From NCBI GenBank assembly GCA_020632755.1, contig JACKEY010000006.1, forward strand, positions 186,001-250,000: 64,000 nt of DNA. Reading direction: 5' to 3'. A program made the translations under genes and the position numbers. The notes under the pieces are model-generated. The model did no database searches and had not been told where the DNA came from. It was given only the letters and a program-made list of their open reading frames with translations. Shown here one piece after another: positions 44,432 through 53,199 of this stretch (its first letter is position 1; the number at the start of each line of letters is the position of its first letter). Source of the DNA: Alphaproteobacteria bacterium. GTDB taxonomy: Bacteria > Myxococcota_A > UBA796 > UBA2385.

Positions 44432-46207
44432 ATGGTGCTGCTCTCCCTGCTGCTGCTGGCCTGCGGCGACAAGGCCATCGACGAGGACGGCGACGGCTAC
44501 GACGTCGGCGTGGACTGCGACGATCGCGACCCGACGGTGCACCCGGGTGCGGACGAGGTCTGCGACGGCGTCGACCAGGACTGCGACGGGCCGGCCGACG
44601 AAGACGCGGTGGACGCGGCGACCTGGTACCCGGACCGGGACGGCGACAGCTTCGGCGACGACAGCCGCGCGGTCGCTGCCTGCACGGCCCCCGCCGGGCT
44701 CATCGCCGCCGGCGGGGACTGTGACGACGGCGACGCAGCCGTCCACCCCGGCGCGGGCGAGAGCTGCGGGGCCGGCGACCGCGACTGCGACGGGCTGGTC
44801 GGCGCCGATGACCCCGACGTCGACCCCGCCGAGCTGGTCGAGGGCTGGGTGGACGCCGACGGCGATGGCTACGGCGACCCCGGCGCGCTGGTGCTGGCCT
44901 GTCCCGACGACGAGGTCGACGTCGTCGACAACGACCAGGACTGCGACGACGGCGAGCCCCTGGCCTGGACCGGCGCCACCGAGCGCTGTGGCGACGGGGT
45001 CGACAACGACTGCGACGGGGACAGCCCGGCCTGCCTGTTCGACGGCGAGCTGGACGCCGACGACCTGACCGCGGTGATCCACGGCAGCGGCGAGCTGGGC
45101 AGCAGCCTGGCGGTGGCGCGGCTGGGCGACGACGGCGACGTGCTGATCGCCATGGGCGCGCTGCTCGACAACCAGGGTGCCGGAGCCATCTGGCTGGCCC
45201 CGGCCGGGTCGGGCGTGCAGCCCGTGGCCGACGTGGCCCGCGCGACCCTGCGCGGCGCCGGGCCGGGCGCTCGGCTGGGCGGCCGCCTGGCCGCCGGGGA
45301 CCTGACCGGGGACGGCGCCGCCGACCTGGTGGCGACCAGCCGGTCCGGGGTGCGCATCTTCGCCGGCCCGGTGGCCGACGGGGGCTCCAGCCTGGCCCTG
45401 GTGTCGGGCCGCACGCCGGGCCCGCCGCTGGTCGGCGCCCTGGACGACGCCGCGGGCGTGGATCTGCTGTTCTCCCAGCCCGGCCAGGGCGACAAGGAGC
45501 TCGCCGGTCGGGGCCGCCTGTTCCCCGGTCCGATCCTGAGCGATCGGGCCATCGTGGACGGCACCCGCACCGTGACCGGCTCGACCGACACCGCCGCCCT
45601 GGGCGCGAGCGGACTGGTCGTCGACATCGACGGCGACGGGCTGGACGACCTGGTCCAGGGCGCGCCGGGTGCCGGCCAGGTGGTGGCCTGGCTGGGTCCG
45701 CTGGCCGAGAGCCCCGGCACGGGCGATCTGGTGCTGCGGGGCGACGCGACCGCGCTGTTCGGCACGTCGGTGGCCGCCGGGGACTGCGACGGCGACGGCC
45801 ACACCGATCTGCTGGTGGGCGCGCCCGGCGGGGCCGCGGTGTACCGGTTCTCCGACCCGGTCGGGGACGGCACCGCCGATCTCGAGCTGCGGGCCGACCT
45901 GTCGACGGCGCTCGGCTTCTCGGTGGCCCTGCCCGACCTGGACGCGGACGGCCGGGCCGATCTGGCGATCGGCGCCCCTGGCGATGGCGAAGAAGGCGCG
46001 GTCTGGCTCCTGTTCTCGCCGGCGGGCGCGTCGGCCGACGCGGTCCTGCGGGCCGGCGGGGCCCGGTCCCGGCTGGGCATCAGCCTGCTGGCCGCCGATG
46101 TCACCGGCGACGGCGTGGACGACCTGGTCGCCGGGGCGCCGGACGCCAGCGCCTGGGGCGGCGAAGGCGCGGTCTTCGTGCTGGCGGGCGGCCCCGGCGC
46201 GCGCTGA
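44432..46207 (+). CDS. MopE-repeat and FG-GAP propeller lipoprotein
   Basis: A 591-residue lipoprotein (LLLLACG lipobox). The N-terminal third carries three MopE-like metal-binding motifs: DGDGYDVGVDCDDRDPTVHPGADEVC-type units with the DCDD, HPGA and CDGVDQDCDG signatures. The rest is an FG-GAP/VCBS beta-propeller of integrin-alpha type, with Ca-binding loops AGDLTGDGAADLVA, DIDGDGLDDLVQGAPG, GDCDGDGHTDLLVGAPG, PDLDADGRADLAIGAPG and ADVTGDGVDDLVAGAPD. No MYXO-CTERM tag: the lipid anchor replaces it. Likely surface adhesion or binding. Confidence 0.87.
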   Translation: MVLLSLLLLACGDKAIDEDGDGYDVGVDCDDRDPTVHPGADEVCDGVDQDCDGPADEDAVDAATWYPDRDGDSFGDDSRAVAACTAPAGLIAAGGDCDDGDAAVHPGAGESCGAGDRDCDGLVGADDPDVDPAELVEGWVDADGDGYGDPGALVLACPDDEVDVVDNDQDCDDGEPLAWTGATERCGDGVDNDCDGDSPACLFDGELDADDLTAVIHGSGELGSSLAVARLGDDGDVLIAMGALLDNQGAGAIWLAPAGSGVQPVADVARATLRGAGPGARLGGRLAAGDLTGDGAADLVATSRSGVRIFAGPVADGGSSLALVSGRTPGPPLVGALDDAAGVDLLFSQPGQGDKELAGRGRLFPGPILSDRAIVDGTRTVTGSTDTAALGASGLVVDIDGDGLDDLVQGAPGAGQVVAWLGPLAESPGTGDLVLRGDATALFGTSVAAGDCDGDGHTDLLVGAPGGAAVYRFSDPVGDGTADLELRADLSTALGFSVALPDLDADGRADLAIGAPGDGEEGAVWLLFSPAGASADAVLRAGGARSRLGISLLAADVTGDGVDDLVAGAPDASAWGGEGAVFVLAGGPGAR

Positions 46208-46276
46208 GCGCAGGACCCGGCGCGCGCTGAGCCCAGGGCCCGGCGCGCGCTGAGCCCAGGGCCCGGCGCGCGCGGC
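46193..46276 (+). repeat. 23-bp tandem repeat across the stop codon
   Basis: Three full copies and a partial fourth of a 23-bp unit beginning CCCGGCGCGCGCTGAG, at 46193, 46216, 46239 and 46262. The first copy contains the last codons and TGA of the propeller lipoprotein, so each later copy repeats that gene end. It fills most of the space before the converging SulP gene. The GGCGCGCGC core is strongly GC-palindromic. Origin by slippage is likely; a transcription-stopping role is possible. Confidence 0.8.
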
Positions 46277-46280
46277 GGCT

Positions 46281-48104
46281 TCAGGCCGCGTCGGGCCCCT
46301 GGACCTTGGCCGCGGCCCGGGTCCGGCGCATCTCCAGGTAGCTGTCCAGCGGGCAGGTGTCCGCGTCGCAGTGCTGGCCGAGCAGGGCCAGGGCCTTCTC
46401 CAGGGCGTGGTCCATCGCGGCGAACCAGCCGGGCTCGGTGGGGAAGAGGTGGTCCTCGCCCAGCACGTCGTAGAGCCCGAAGGCCCGCATGCGCTCGACG
46501 ATCGGCGGCCGCATGCCGACCAGCAGCAGGTGGCGGCCCTGGGACTGCAGCAGCTGGGCGTGGCTGCGCAGCACCTCGGCCGTGGTGATGTCCAGGCCCT
46601 GGCAGCGCTTGAGCCGGACGACCAGCACCCGCAGCTCGGGATCGACGCTGGCGACGTCCAGGATGTGCTGCAGCTCGCTGGCCGCGCCGAAGAACAGGCT
46701 GCCCTCGACGTGCAGGATGCGGATCTGCGGGCAGTAGGCGAAGCCGTCCGCCAGGGCCGGCAGCTCGTCGTCGTCGGGGGCCAGCTCGCTGGTCGCCTCG
46801 CGCAGGCGGCCCTTGGGGTCGACCGCGAGCTCGCGCACGGTCAGCAGCCGCGCCCGGCGCAGGAACAGCACGATGCTGATGACCACGCCCAGGTAGATCG
46901 CCTTGTCGAGCTCCAGCGCCCAGGCGCCGACCAGCGTCGTCAGGAAGGCCAGCGAGTCGCCCAGGCCGCCCTTGAGCGTGGTGCGCATGCGCTTGAAGTC
47001 CAGGATGTCCCAGGCGATGACCATCAGCAGCCCGGCCAGGCTGGCGACCGGGGTGTGGTCGACCACGGGACCGGCGACTGCGATGACGATCAGCACCAGG
47101 GCGCCGCCGAACACGCCGGCCAGCCGGCTGCGCGCGCCCAGCAGCCAGTTCATGCTGCTGCGGCTCGGGCTGCCGGAGATCGGGTAGCCGCCGGTGAAGG
47201 CGGCCGCGATGTTCGCCAGGCCCTGGCCGGCGAACTCGGTGTTGGCGTCCAGCCGGTCCCCGGTGCTGCCCGCGATGGCGCGGGCGACCGCGCTGCTCTC
47301 GACCAGCGAGAGCACCGTCGCGGCCACCGCCACCGGGGTCAGCAGGTGCAGGTCGTCCATGCCCGGCACCGTCAGCGGCGGCAGGCTGGCGGGCACCGGC
47401 GAGATGTCGGAGACCACCCGCAGGCCCATGCCGTGCAGGTCGAAGGCCAGGCTGGCGCCGATGCCCACCACCATCGCGACGATGGCGCCCGGGATGCGCT
47501 TGTCGATGAGCCGCAGCCCCACGACCAGGGCGGTGGTGCCGAGCCCGACCGCCACCGCCAGGGGCGACGCGTCGCCCAGGTGGCTGACCCAGTCTGCCAG
47601 GCGGTGCAGGAGGTGCCCCCGCTCCATCGGCGTGTTCGTCAGGTTCGGCAGCTGCCCGACGCCGATCAGCACGCCGGCGCCGGTGATGTAGCCGAGCACG
47701 ACGGGGTTGCTGATGTAGTCGACCAGCGAGCCCAGTCGCAGCAGCCCCGCCGCCAGCTGGAACACGCCCACCATCAGCGCCAGCGTCACGGCGACCTGGA
47801 TGGGCGAGGCCCCCGTCGACGCGACCAGGGTCGCCACGGCGCCGCCCACCAGCAGCGACAGGGCGTTGGTGGGGCCCGCGATGACGTGCCGCGAGCTGCG
47901 GAACAGGCTGCCGACGATGGCGGGCACCGCACCGGCGTAGAGCCCCAGGGCCGGCGGCAGGCCGGCGATCATCGCGTAGGCCACGCCCTGCGGGATCGAC
48001 ACCACCGCGACCGCCAGCGCCGCGGTCAGGTCTCGCGGCAGGTCGGACGCCCGGTAGCCCCGGAGGTCGAGGAAGGGCAGCCGCGAGAGGAGGGGAGGAG
48101 ACAT
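46281..48104 (-). CDS. SulP family anion permease with STAS domain
   Basis: A 607-residue SLC26/SulP transporter. The N-terminal membrane part (about 15-430) begins DLTAALAVAVVSIPQGVAYAMIAGLPPALGLYAGAVP, the SulP signature, and includes GPTNALSLLVGG, VESSAVARAIAG and GYPISGSPSRSSMNW. The STAS domain (about 470-580) has RILHVEGSLFFGAASEL, followed by a short Cys-containing tail (HCDADTCPL). SulP proteins move sulfate, bicarbonate or other anions; in this setting sulfate is the best guess. Start ATG gives the normal N-terminus; the upstream ATG at 48170 would run into the operator. Divergent from the molybdoenzyme operon. Confidence 0.9.
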   Translation of the reverse strand: MSPPLLSRLPFLDLRGYRASDLPRDLTAALAVAVVSIPQGVAYAMIAGLPPALGLYAGAVPAIVGSLFRSSRHVIAGPTNALSLLVGGAVATLVASTGASPIQVAVTLALMVGVFQLAAGLLRLGSLVDYISNPVVLGYITGAGVLIGVGQLPNLTNTPMERGHLLHRLADWVSHLGDASPLAVAVGLGTTALVVGLRLIDKRIPGAIVAMVVGIGASLAFDLHGMGLRVVSDISPVPASLPPLTVPGMDDLHLLTPVAVAATVLSLVESSAVARAIAGSTGDRLDANTEFAGQGLANIAAAFTGGYPISGSPSRSSMNWLLGARSRLAGVFGGALVLIVIAVAGPVVDHTPVASLAGLLMVIAWDILDFKRMRTTLKGGLGDSLAFLTTLVGAWALELDKAIYLGVVISIVLFLRRARLLTVRELAVDPKGRLREATSELAPDDDELPALADGFAYCPQIRILHVEGSLFFGAASELQHILDVASVDPELRVLVVRLKRCQGLDITTAEVLRSHAQLLQSQGRHLLLVGMRPPIVERMRAFGLYDVLGEDHLFPTEPGWFAAMDHALEKALALLGQHCDADTCPLDSYLEMRRTRAAAKVQGPDAA

Positions 48105-48119
48105 CGGAGGAGATGGTGC

Positions 48120-48135
48120 AGCAAGGGCCGTGCCG
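48120..48135 (-). promoter_or_regulatory. possible sigma-54 promoter of the SulP gene
   Basis: On the minus strand CGGCAC-N5-TTGCT matches the sigma-54 consensus except for the first base. The predicted transcription start, near 48109, leaves only about 5 nt before the ATG at 48104, so transcripts would be nearly leaderless, or the true promoter is another. Worth testing because the dyad is about 60 bp upstream. Confidence 0.4.
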
Positions 48136-48176
48136 GTTCCACAGCGGCCCGGGGGGCGTGTCGTGGCCATTCTCGC

Positions 48177-48212
48177 TGTTTCAGTGTTTCACGAGGTGGT
48201 GCACCTGAAACA
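48177..48212. promoter_or_regulatory. operator-like dyad, copy 2
   Basis: TGTTTCA at 48177-48183 and 48185-48191, then TGAAACA at 48206-48212, again TGTTTCA-N14-TGAAAC with an additional upstream half-site. It lies in the 280-bp divergent region between the SulP gene and the molybdoenzyme operon. Same core, same 14-bp spacing and same extra half-site as copy 1 at 40956-40992. AT-containing 7-mers of this kind are rare in DNA this GC-rich, so coincidence is unlikely. Confidence 0.75.
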
Positions 48213-48319
48213 TCCCCTGGGCGACCTGGCCCACCCGCCGGCGCTCCGGTCGACGCTTCCTGTGCCAGAGGCTCCGTGTTGATCGGCCTCCCCGCCCTCG
48301 TGTCATCCTCTCGGGGCCC

Positions 48320-48335
48320 TGGCCTGCTTCCTGCA
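48320..48335 (+). promoter_or_regulatory. sigma-54-like promoter of the molybdoenzyme operon
   Basis: TGGCCT-N5-CTGCA keeps the invariant GG and GC of a -24/-12 promoter at the right spacing; CTGC replaces TTGC. Predicted start near 48346 gives a 39-nt leader to the ATG at 48385. The dyad is about 120 bp upstream, a normal enhancer distance. Confidence 0.5.
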
Positions 48336-48384
48336 TCGTTCCTCGTCCCCCCACTGCGTCCTTCCCCGCCTCCCGAGCCGCCCG

Positions 48385-50088
48385 ATGAACTACGGCTTCG
48401 CCATCGACACCCGCTCCTGCATCGGCTGCCACGCCTGCTCGACGGCCTGCAAGAGCGAGAACCAGGTCCCCCTGGGCGTCAACCGCACCTGGGTCAAGTA
48501 CACCGAGACCGGGACCTACCCCGACGTCCGGCGGAACTTCCAGGTGACGCGCTGCAACCACTGCAGCAACCCACCCTGCGTGCGCATCTGCCCGGTCACG
48601 GCGATGTACCAGCGGGACGACGGCATCGTGGAGTTCGACGGCGACGTCTGCATCGGCTGCAAGGGCTGCATGCAGGCCTGCCCCTACGACGCCATCTACA
48701 TCGACCCCGAGACCAAGACCGCGGCCAAGTGCCACTACTGCGGCCACCGGGTCGAGAACGGCCTCGAGCCCGCCTGTGTCGTCGTCTGCCCGACCCACAG
48801 CATCATCGCGGGCGACATGGACGATCCGCAGAGCGAGATCAGCCGGGTCCTGGCCAAGAACGACGTCACCGTGCGCAAGCCCGAGCAGGGCACCTCGCCC
48901 AAGCTGTTCTACGTGCAGGGCAACGACGTCGCCATGCACCCGACGGCGCTGCCCCGGCACCCCGACGGCATGATCTGGGCCGAGACCCTCGACGGCCATG
49001 GCCACAACCAATCCCTCGGCTACGACACCGCCGCCCGCTACGAGGTCAAGCTCGACCTGTCCGGCGGCGCCTCGGGCGTGTCGATGGTCCCCACAGCGAC
49101 CGCGGACAGCGGCGTCGCCATCCGCACCCCGGGCACCCAGGCCCTGCCGGGTGCCGGCCCGATCAACATCCAGCCGGGCCGCATGGCCGGCCAGATGGTC
49201 AGCTACAACGCCCAGCACCTGGTCCCCTGGCACTGGCAGGTGCCCGCCTACCTGGTCACCAAGGGCATCGGCGCCGGCGGCTTCCTGCTGATGGCGCTCG
49301 GCGTGCTCGGCCTGTTCGAGCTGTCGCCCATGGCCGCCTTCGTCGGCGGCACCATCGGGCTCGTCGGGCTCGTGGCGACGACCCTGCTGCTGGTCTTCGA
49401 TCTCGAGCGCCCCGAGCGCTTCCTGCGCATCGTCTTCCGCCCGCAGATGAAGTCCTGGCTCGCCCGCGGCGCCTTCATCCTGATCGCCTTCAGCAACGTG
49501 GCCGCCCTGTGGTGGGCCATGGAAGGCGCGGTCGCCTTCGGGCTGGTCGACGCCATGCCCATGGCCCGCACCGTGCTGGCCGTGCTCAGCATCCCCCTGG
49601 CCATCGGCACCGCCATCTACACGGCCTTCCTGTTCGCCCAGTGCGAGGGCCGCGACCTGTGGCAGAGCCCGCTGCTGCCCTTCCACCTGCTGGTGCAGGC
49701 CGTGATGATGGGCGGCGCCAGCCTGGCCCTGGCGGCGGTCTTCGTCCCCCTGCTCGGCGCGAGCGGCGGGCCGGAGATGGCCGCCATCGCCCGCTGGGCC
49801 CTGGTCGGCGGCATCGTCACCGACCTGTTCGTGACCCTGTTCGGCGAGTTCGGCGTGGCCCACGCCAGCGAGCTGGCCGCCCGGGCCGCCCACGAGATCA
49901 GCCACGGCAAGTTCAAGACGGCCTTCTGGGCCGGCTCGGTCACCCTCGGCCACGTCGTGCCGCTCGTGCTGCTGATCCTGACCGGGAACGTCCTCGTCGG
50001 CGCCCTCGCGGCCGTCCTGACCGCCATCGGCCTCTACGCCTACGAGCACGCCTTCGTCATGGCCCCCCAGGAGCTGCCGAACAGCTGA
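48385..50088 (+). CDS. fused four-cluster Fe-S subunit and NrfD/PsrC membrane subunit
   Basis: A 567-residue fusion of the electron-transfer and membrane subunits of a CISM (DMSO-reductase-family) complex. The Fe-S part has four [4Fe-4S] motifs: Cys12/15/18/22, Cys57/60/65/69, Cys89/92/95/99 and Cys116/119/131/135. A linker of about 130 residues follows, then an NrfD-type domain with about eight helices from near residue 285 (GAGGFLLMALGVLGLF, GLVGLVATTLLLVFDLERPERFLRIV, and so on), which exchanges electrons with quinone. Usually these are two genes. With the next gene it forms an SoeABC-, PsrABC- or TtrABC-like enzyme. Confidence 0.92.
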   Translation: MNYGFAIDTRSCIGCHACSTACKSENQVPLGVNRTWVKYTETGTYPDVRRNFQVTRCNHCSNPPCVRICPVTAMYQRDDGIVEFDGDVCIGCKGCMQACPYDAIYIDPETKTAAKCHYCGHRVENGLEPACVVVCPTHSIIAGDMDDPQSEISRVLAKNDVTVRKPEQGTSPKLFYVQGNDVAMHPTALPRHPDGMIWAETLDGHGHNQSLGYDTAARYEVKLDLSGGASGVSMVPTATADSGVAIRTPGTQALPGAGPINIQPGRMAGQMVSYNAQHLVPWHWQVPAYLVTKGIGAGGFLLMALGVLGLFELSPMAAFVGGTIGLVGLVATTLLLVFDLERPERFLRIVFRPQMKSWLARGAFILIAFSNVAALWWAMEGAVAFGLVDAMPMARTVLAVLSIPLAIGTAIYTAFLFAQCEGRDLWQSPLLPFHLLVQAVMMGGASLALAAVFVPLLGASGGPEMAAIARWALVGGIVTDLFVTLFGEFGVAHASELAARAAHEISHGKFKTAFWAGSVTLGHVVPLVLLILTGNVLVGALAAVLTAIGLYAYEHAFVMAPQELPNS

Positions 50089-50153
50089 GCTGCTCGGCGC
50101 ACCCTCCTCCTCGGACCCCTCCTCTCCCTCCCTCCTCCGCCGCGGACCCTGCC

Positions 50154-53100
50154 ATGAACAGCCCGAAAGGCAACGGCAACAACGCCCTCGAGAGCTTCCT
50201 CGCCTCCATGCTCGGCCTGAAGCGGCCCGTGCCGCCCCCGGCCACCACCGCGCCGACCAACGTCGCGGGCGAGAGCATGCCGATCTTCGGCGAGGCGGAC
50301 CGCCCGCCGGTGGACATGACCGAGGTCCGGCACCCCGACGGCCGCATGAGCCGCTACCCGCCGCCCGAACACTGGGACGAGTGGGTCGAGTACGACGGCA
50401 AGGCCTGGCCCAAGAAGGTGCCGCGTCGCTACACCCTGGTGCCGACCATCTGCTTCAACTGCGAGTCGGCCTGCGGCCTGCTGGCCTACGTCGATCGCGA
50501 CAGCTTCGAGATCCGCAAGTTCGAGGGCAACCCGGTCCACCCCGGCAGCCGCGGCCGCAACTGCGCCAAGGGCCCCGCCAGCCACAACCAGATGTACGAC
50601 CCCGAGCGCATCCTGTACCCCCTCAAGCGGGTCGGGGAGCGGGGCGAGGGCAAGTGGAAGCGGGTCAGCTGGGAGGAAGCGCTGACCGACATCGCCGCCA
50701 AGATGCGCGAGAGCCGGAAGGTGCGCCAGGACGGCATCATGTACCACGTGGGCCGCCCGGGAGAGGACCACTACACCAACCGCGTGATCAGCGGCTGGGG
50801 CGTCGACGGCCACAACTCGCACACCAACATCTGCAGTGCCGCCGCCCGCTCCGGCTACTTCCTGTGGGCCGCCGGCGACCGGCCGAGCCCCGACCACGCC
50901 AACGCCCGCTGCATCCTGCTGGTCAGCAGCCACCTCGAGACCGGCCACTACTTCAACCCGCACGCCCAGCGCATCATCGAAGCCAAGATGAACGGGTCGA
51001 AGATCGTGACCTTCGACCCGCGGCTGAGCAACACGGCCGCCAAGTCCGACATCTGGCTGCCGACCTGGCCGGGCTCCGAGACCGTGGTGCTGCTGGCCAT
51101 CGCCCGGCACCTGGTGCACAGCGGCCGCTGGAACGCCGACTTCGTGCGCCGCTGGGTCAACTGGCGGACCTTCCTGCGCGAAGGCATCGACGCCGTGGCT
51201 GCCAGCGACCTGCTGCCGGCCGAGCAGAAGCAGCGCATCCTGGCCGCGATGCCGGGGGAGGGTGAGGAGCTCACCTTCGAGGCCTTCACCGAGGCGCTGA
51301 AGGCGCTGTACGACGGCTACACCTTCGAGTGGGCCGCCGAGAAGTCCCAGGTGCCGATCGACCGCATCCAGGCCGCGGCCAAGGCCGTGGCCGACGCCGG
51401 CGATCGCGTGGCCGCGCACGTCTGGCGCAGCGCGTCGATGGGCAACCGCGGCGGCTGGCAGGTCGCCCGCTGTCTGTTCTTCCTCAACGTGCTCACCGGC
51501 AGCGTCGGCACCGAGGGCGGCACCAGCCTGAACAGCTGGAACAAGTTCGTGCCCAAGCCCTACAAGTCGCCCCCGGCCTTCAACGCCTGGAACGACCTGC
51601 ACCTGCCGCACGAGTGGCCCTTCGCGATGTACGAGATGTCGTTCCTGCTGCCGCACTTCCTCGACGAAGGGCGCGGCGAGATCGACGTGTACTTCACCCG
51701 CGTCTACAACCCGATGTGGATCAACCCCGACGGGTTCATGTGGCTGCAGGCCCTGCGCGACAGGCAGAAGATGAAGCTGCACGTCGCGCTCACGCCGACC
51801 TGGAACGAGAGCGCCTGGTTCGCCGACTACGTGCTGCCCATGGGCCACAGCGGCGAGCGCCACGACCTGATGAGCCAGGAGACCCACGCCGGCATGTGGA
51901 TCGGCTTCCGCCAGCCCGTGCGCCGGGTGGCCATGGAGCGCGCCGGCACGCCCGTGGCCCACACCTGGGAAGCCAACCCCGGCGAGGTCTGGGAGGAGAA
52001 CGAGTTCTGGGTCGACCTGACCTGGAAGATGGACCCCGACGGCAGCATGGGCATCCGCCAGTGGGTGGAGTCCATCCAGCAGCCCGGCACGCCGGTCAGC
52101 CAGGACGAGTACTGGTCGTGGATCTTCGACCACTCCGTGCCCGGCCTGCCCGAGAAGGCCGCGGCCGAGGGCCTCACGCCGCTGCAGTTCATGCGGAAGT
52201 ACGGCGCCTTCGAGGTCAAGGAGTCCAACTACGTCCCCTACGAAGCCGAGGTCCGCGTCGACCCCGACGCCATCGACCACGAGCAGGAGGAAGGCGGCGT
52301 CATCGGCAAGGACGGCAGCTTCCTGGGCGTCCGGATCGACGGTGTGGTCCGCAAGGGCTTCGGCACGCCGTCGGGCAAGCTCGAGTTCTTCAGCGGCACG
52401 CTGCGCGACTGGGGCTGGCCCGAGCTCGACCGCGTGGTGCCCTGGTTCCTCGAGAGCCACGTCGACCAGCAGCACATCGACCGCGACAAGGGCGAGATGA
52501 TCCTGCTGCCGAACTTCCGGCTGCCGACGCTCATCCACACCCGGTCGGCCAACTGCAAGTGGCTCTACGAGATCAGCCACACGAACCCGGTGTGGATGAA
52601 CCCCATCGACGCCCGGCGGGTCGGCGTGCAGACCGGCCAGCTGATCCGCGTCGAGACCGAGATCGGCTGGTTCATCGACAAGGTCTGGGTGACCGAGGGC
52701 ATCAAGCCCGGCATCATCGCCATGAGCCACCACCTGGGCCGCTGGCGGCTGCAGGACGACGCCGGCGGCAACAAGGGCACGACCGCGCTCGCCAAGCTCG
52801 ACGACGACGGCAAGGGCGGCCACACCCTGCACATGCTCAAGGGTGCGGGCCCCTACGAGAGCCCCGATCCCGACACCAGCCGCATCTGGTGGAAGGACGT
52901 CGGCGTGCACCAGAACCTGACCCACCCCGTGCAGCCCGACCCGGTCAGCGGGCACCACTGCTGGCTGGTGAAGGCGCTGTCGGTCCGCAAGGCGCTGCCC
53001 GACGAGCGGCACGGCGACGTGTTCGTCGACATCGAGAAGAGCCGCGCCCAGTACCGCAAGTGGCACGCCCTGACCCGGTCGGCCGTGGACCACAGCCCCG

Positions 53101-53192
53101 ACGGCACGCGGCGGCCCCTGTGGCTCAAGCGGCCGCTCAAGCCGGTCAAGGCGGCCTACAAGCTGCCCGAGAAGCCCTTTGGCCGCGGCTGA
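50154..53192 (+). CDS. molybdopterin oxidoreductase catalytic subunit (SoeA/PsrA-like)
   Basis: A 1012-residue Mo-bisPGD enzyme. An N-terminal [4Fe-4S] site is formed by Cys100, Cys103, Cys107 and Cys137 (CFNCESACG ... NCAKG); Cys227 in SHTNICSAAAR is the likely Mo ligand. The C-terminal cofactor-binding domain has the typical ending (HTRSANCKWLYEISHTNPVWMNP). There is no twin-arginine signal, so it should stay in the cytoplasm, as SoeA (sulfite dehydrogenase) does; periplasmic PsrA/PhsA carry Tat signals. With the persulfide dioxygenase regulon, sulfite oxidation is the favoured role; polysulfide or tetrathionate reduction remains possible. Confidence 0.88.
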   Translation: MNSPKGNGNNALESFLASMLGLKRPVPPPATTAPTNVAGESMPIFGEADRPPVDMTEVRHPDGRMSRYPPPEHWDEWVEYDGKAWPKKVPRRYTLVPTICFNCESACGLLAYVDRDSFEIRKFEGNPVHPGSRGRNCAKGPASHNQMYDPERILYPLKRVGERGEGKWKRVSWEEALTDIAAKMRESRKVRQDGIMYHVGRPGEDHYTNRVISGWGVDGHNSHTNICSAAARSGYFLWAAGDRPSPDHANARCILLVSSHLETGHYFNPHAQRIIEAKMNGSKIVTFDPRLSNTAAKSDIWLPTWPGSETVVLLAIARHLVHSGRWNADFVRRWVNWRTFLREGIDAVAASDLLPAEQKQRILAAMPGEGEELTFEAFTEALKALYDGYTFEWAAEKSQVPIDRIQAAAKAVADAGDRVAAHVWRSASMGNRGGWQVARCLFFLNVLTGSVGTEGGTSLNSWNKFVPKPYKSPPAFNAWNDLHLPHEWPFAMYEMSFLLPHFLDEGRGEIDVYFTRVYNPMWINPDGFMWLQALRDRQKMKLHVALTPTWNESAWFADYVLPMGHSGERHDLMSQETHAGMWIGFRQPVRRVAMERAGTPVAHTWEANPGEVWEENEFWVDLTWKMDPDGSMGIRQWVESIQQPGTPVSQDEYWSWIFDHSVPGLPEKAAAEGLTPLQFMRKYGAFEVKESNYVPYEAEVRVDPDAIDHEQEEGGVIGKDGSFLGVRIDGVVRKGFGTPSGKLEFFSGTLRDWGWPELDRVVPWFLESHVDQQHIDRDKGEMILLPNFRLPTLIHTRSANCKWLYEISHTNPVWMNPIDARRVGVQTGQLIRVETEIGWFIDKVWVTEGIKPGIIAMSHHLGRWRLQDDAGGNKGTTALAKLDDDGKGGHTLHMLKGAGPYESPDPDTSRIWWKDVGVHQNLTHPVQPDPVSGHHCWLVKALSVRKALPDERHGDVFVDIEKSRAQYRKWHALTRSAVDHSPDGTRRPLWLKRPLKPVKAAYKLPEKPFGRG

Positions 53193-53199
53193 GCCGGCG

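Noticed and set aside
46371..53192. 2273-residue plus-strand open frame
   Set aside because: Only the part from 50154 is a real protein; the upstream portion is antisense to SulP and out-of-frame with the Fe-S/NrfD gene, which has clear motifs.
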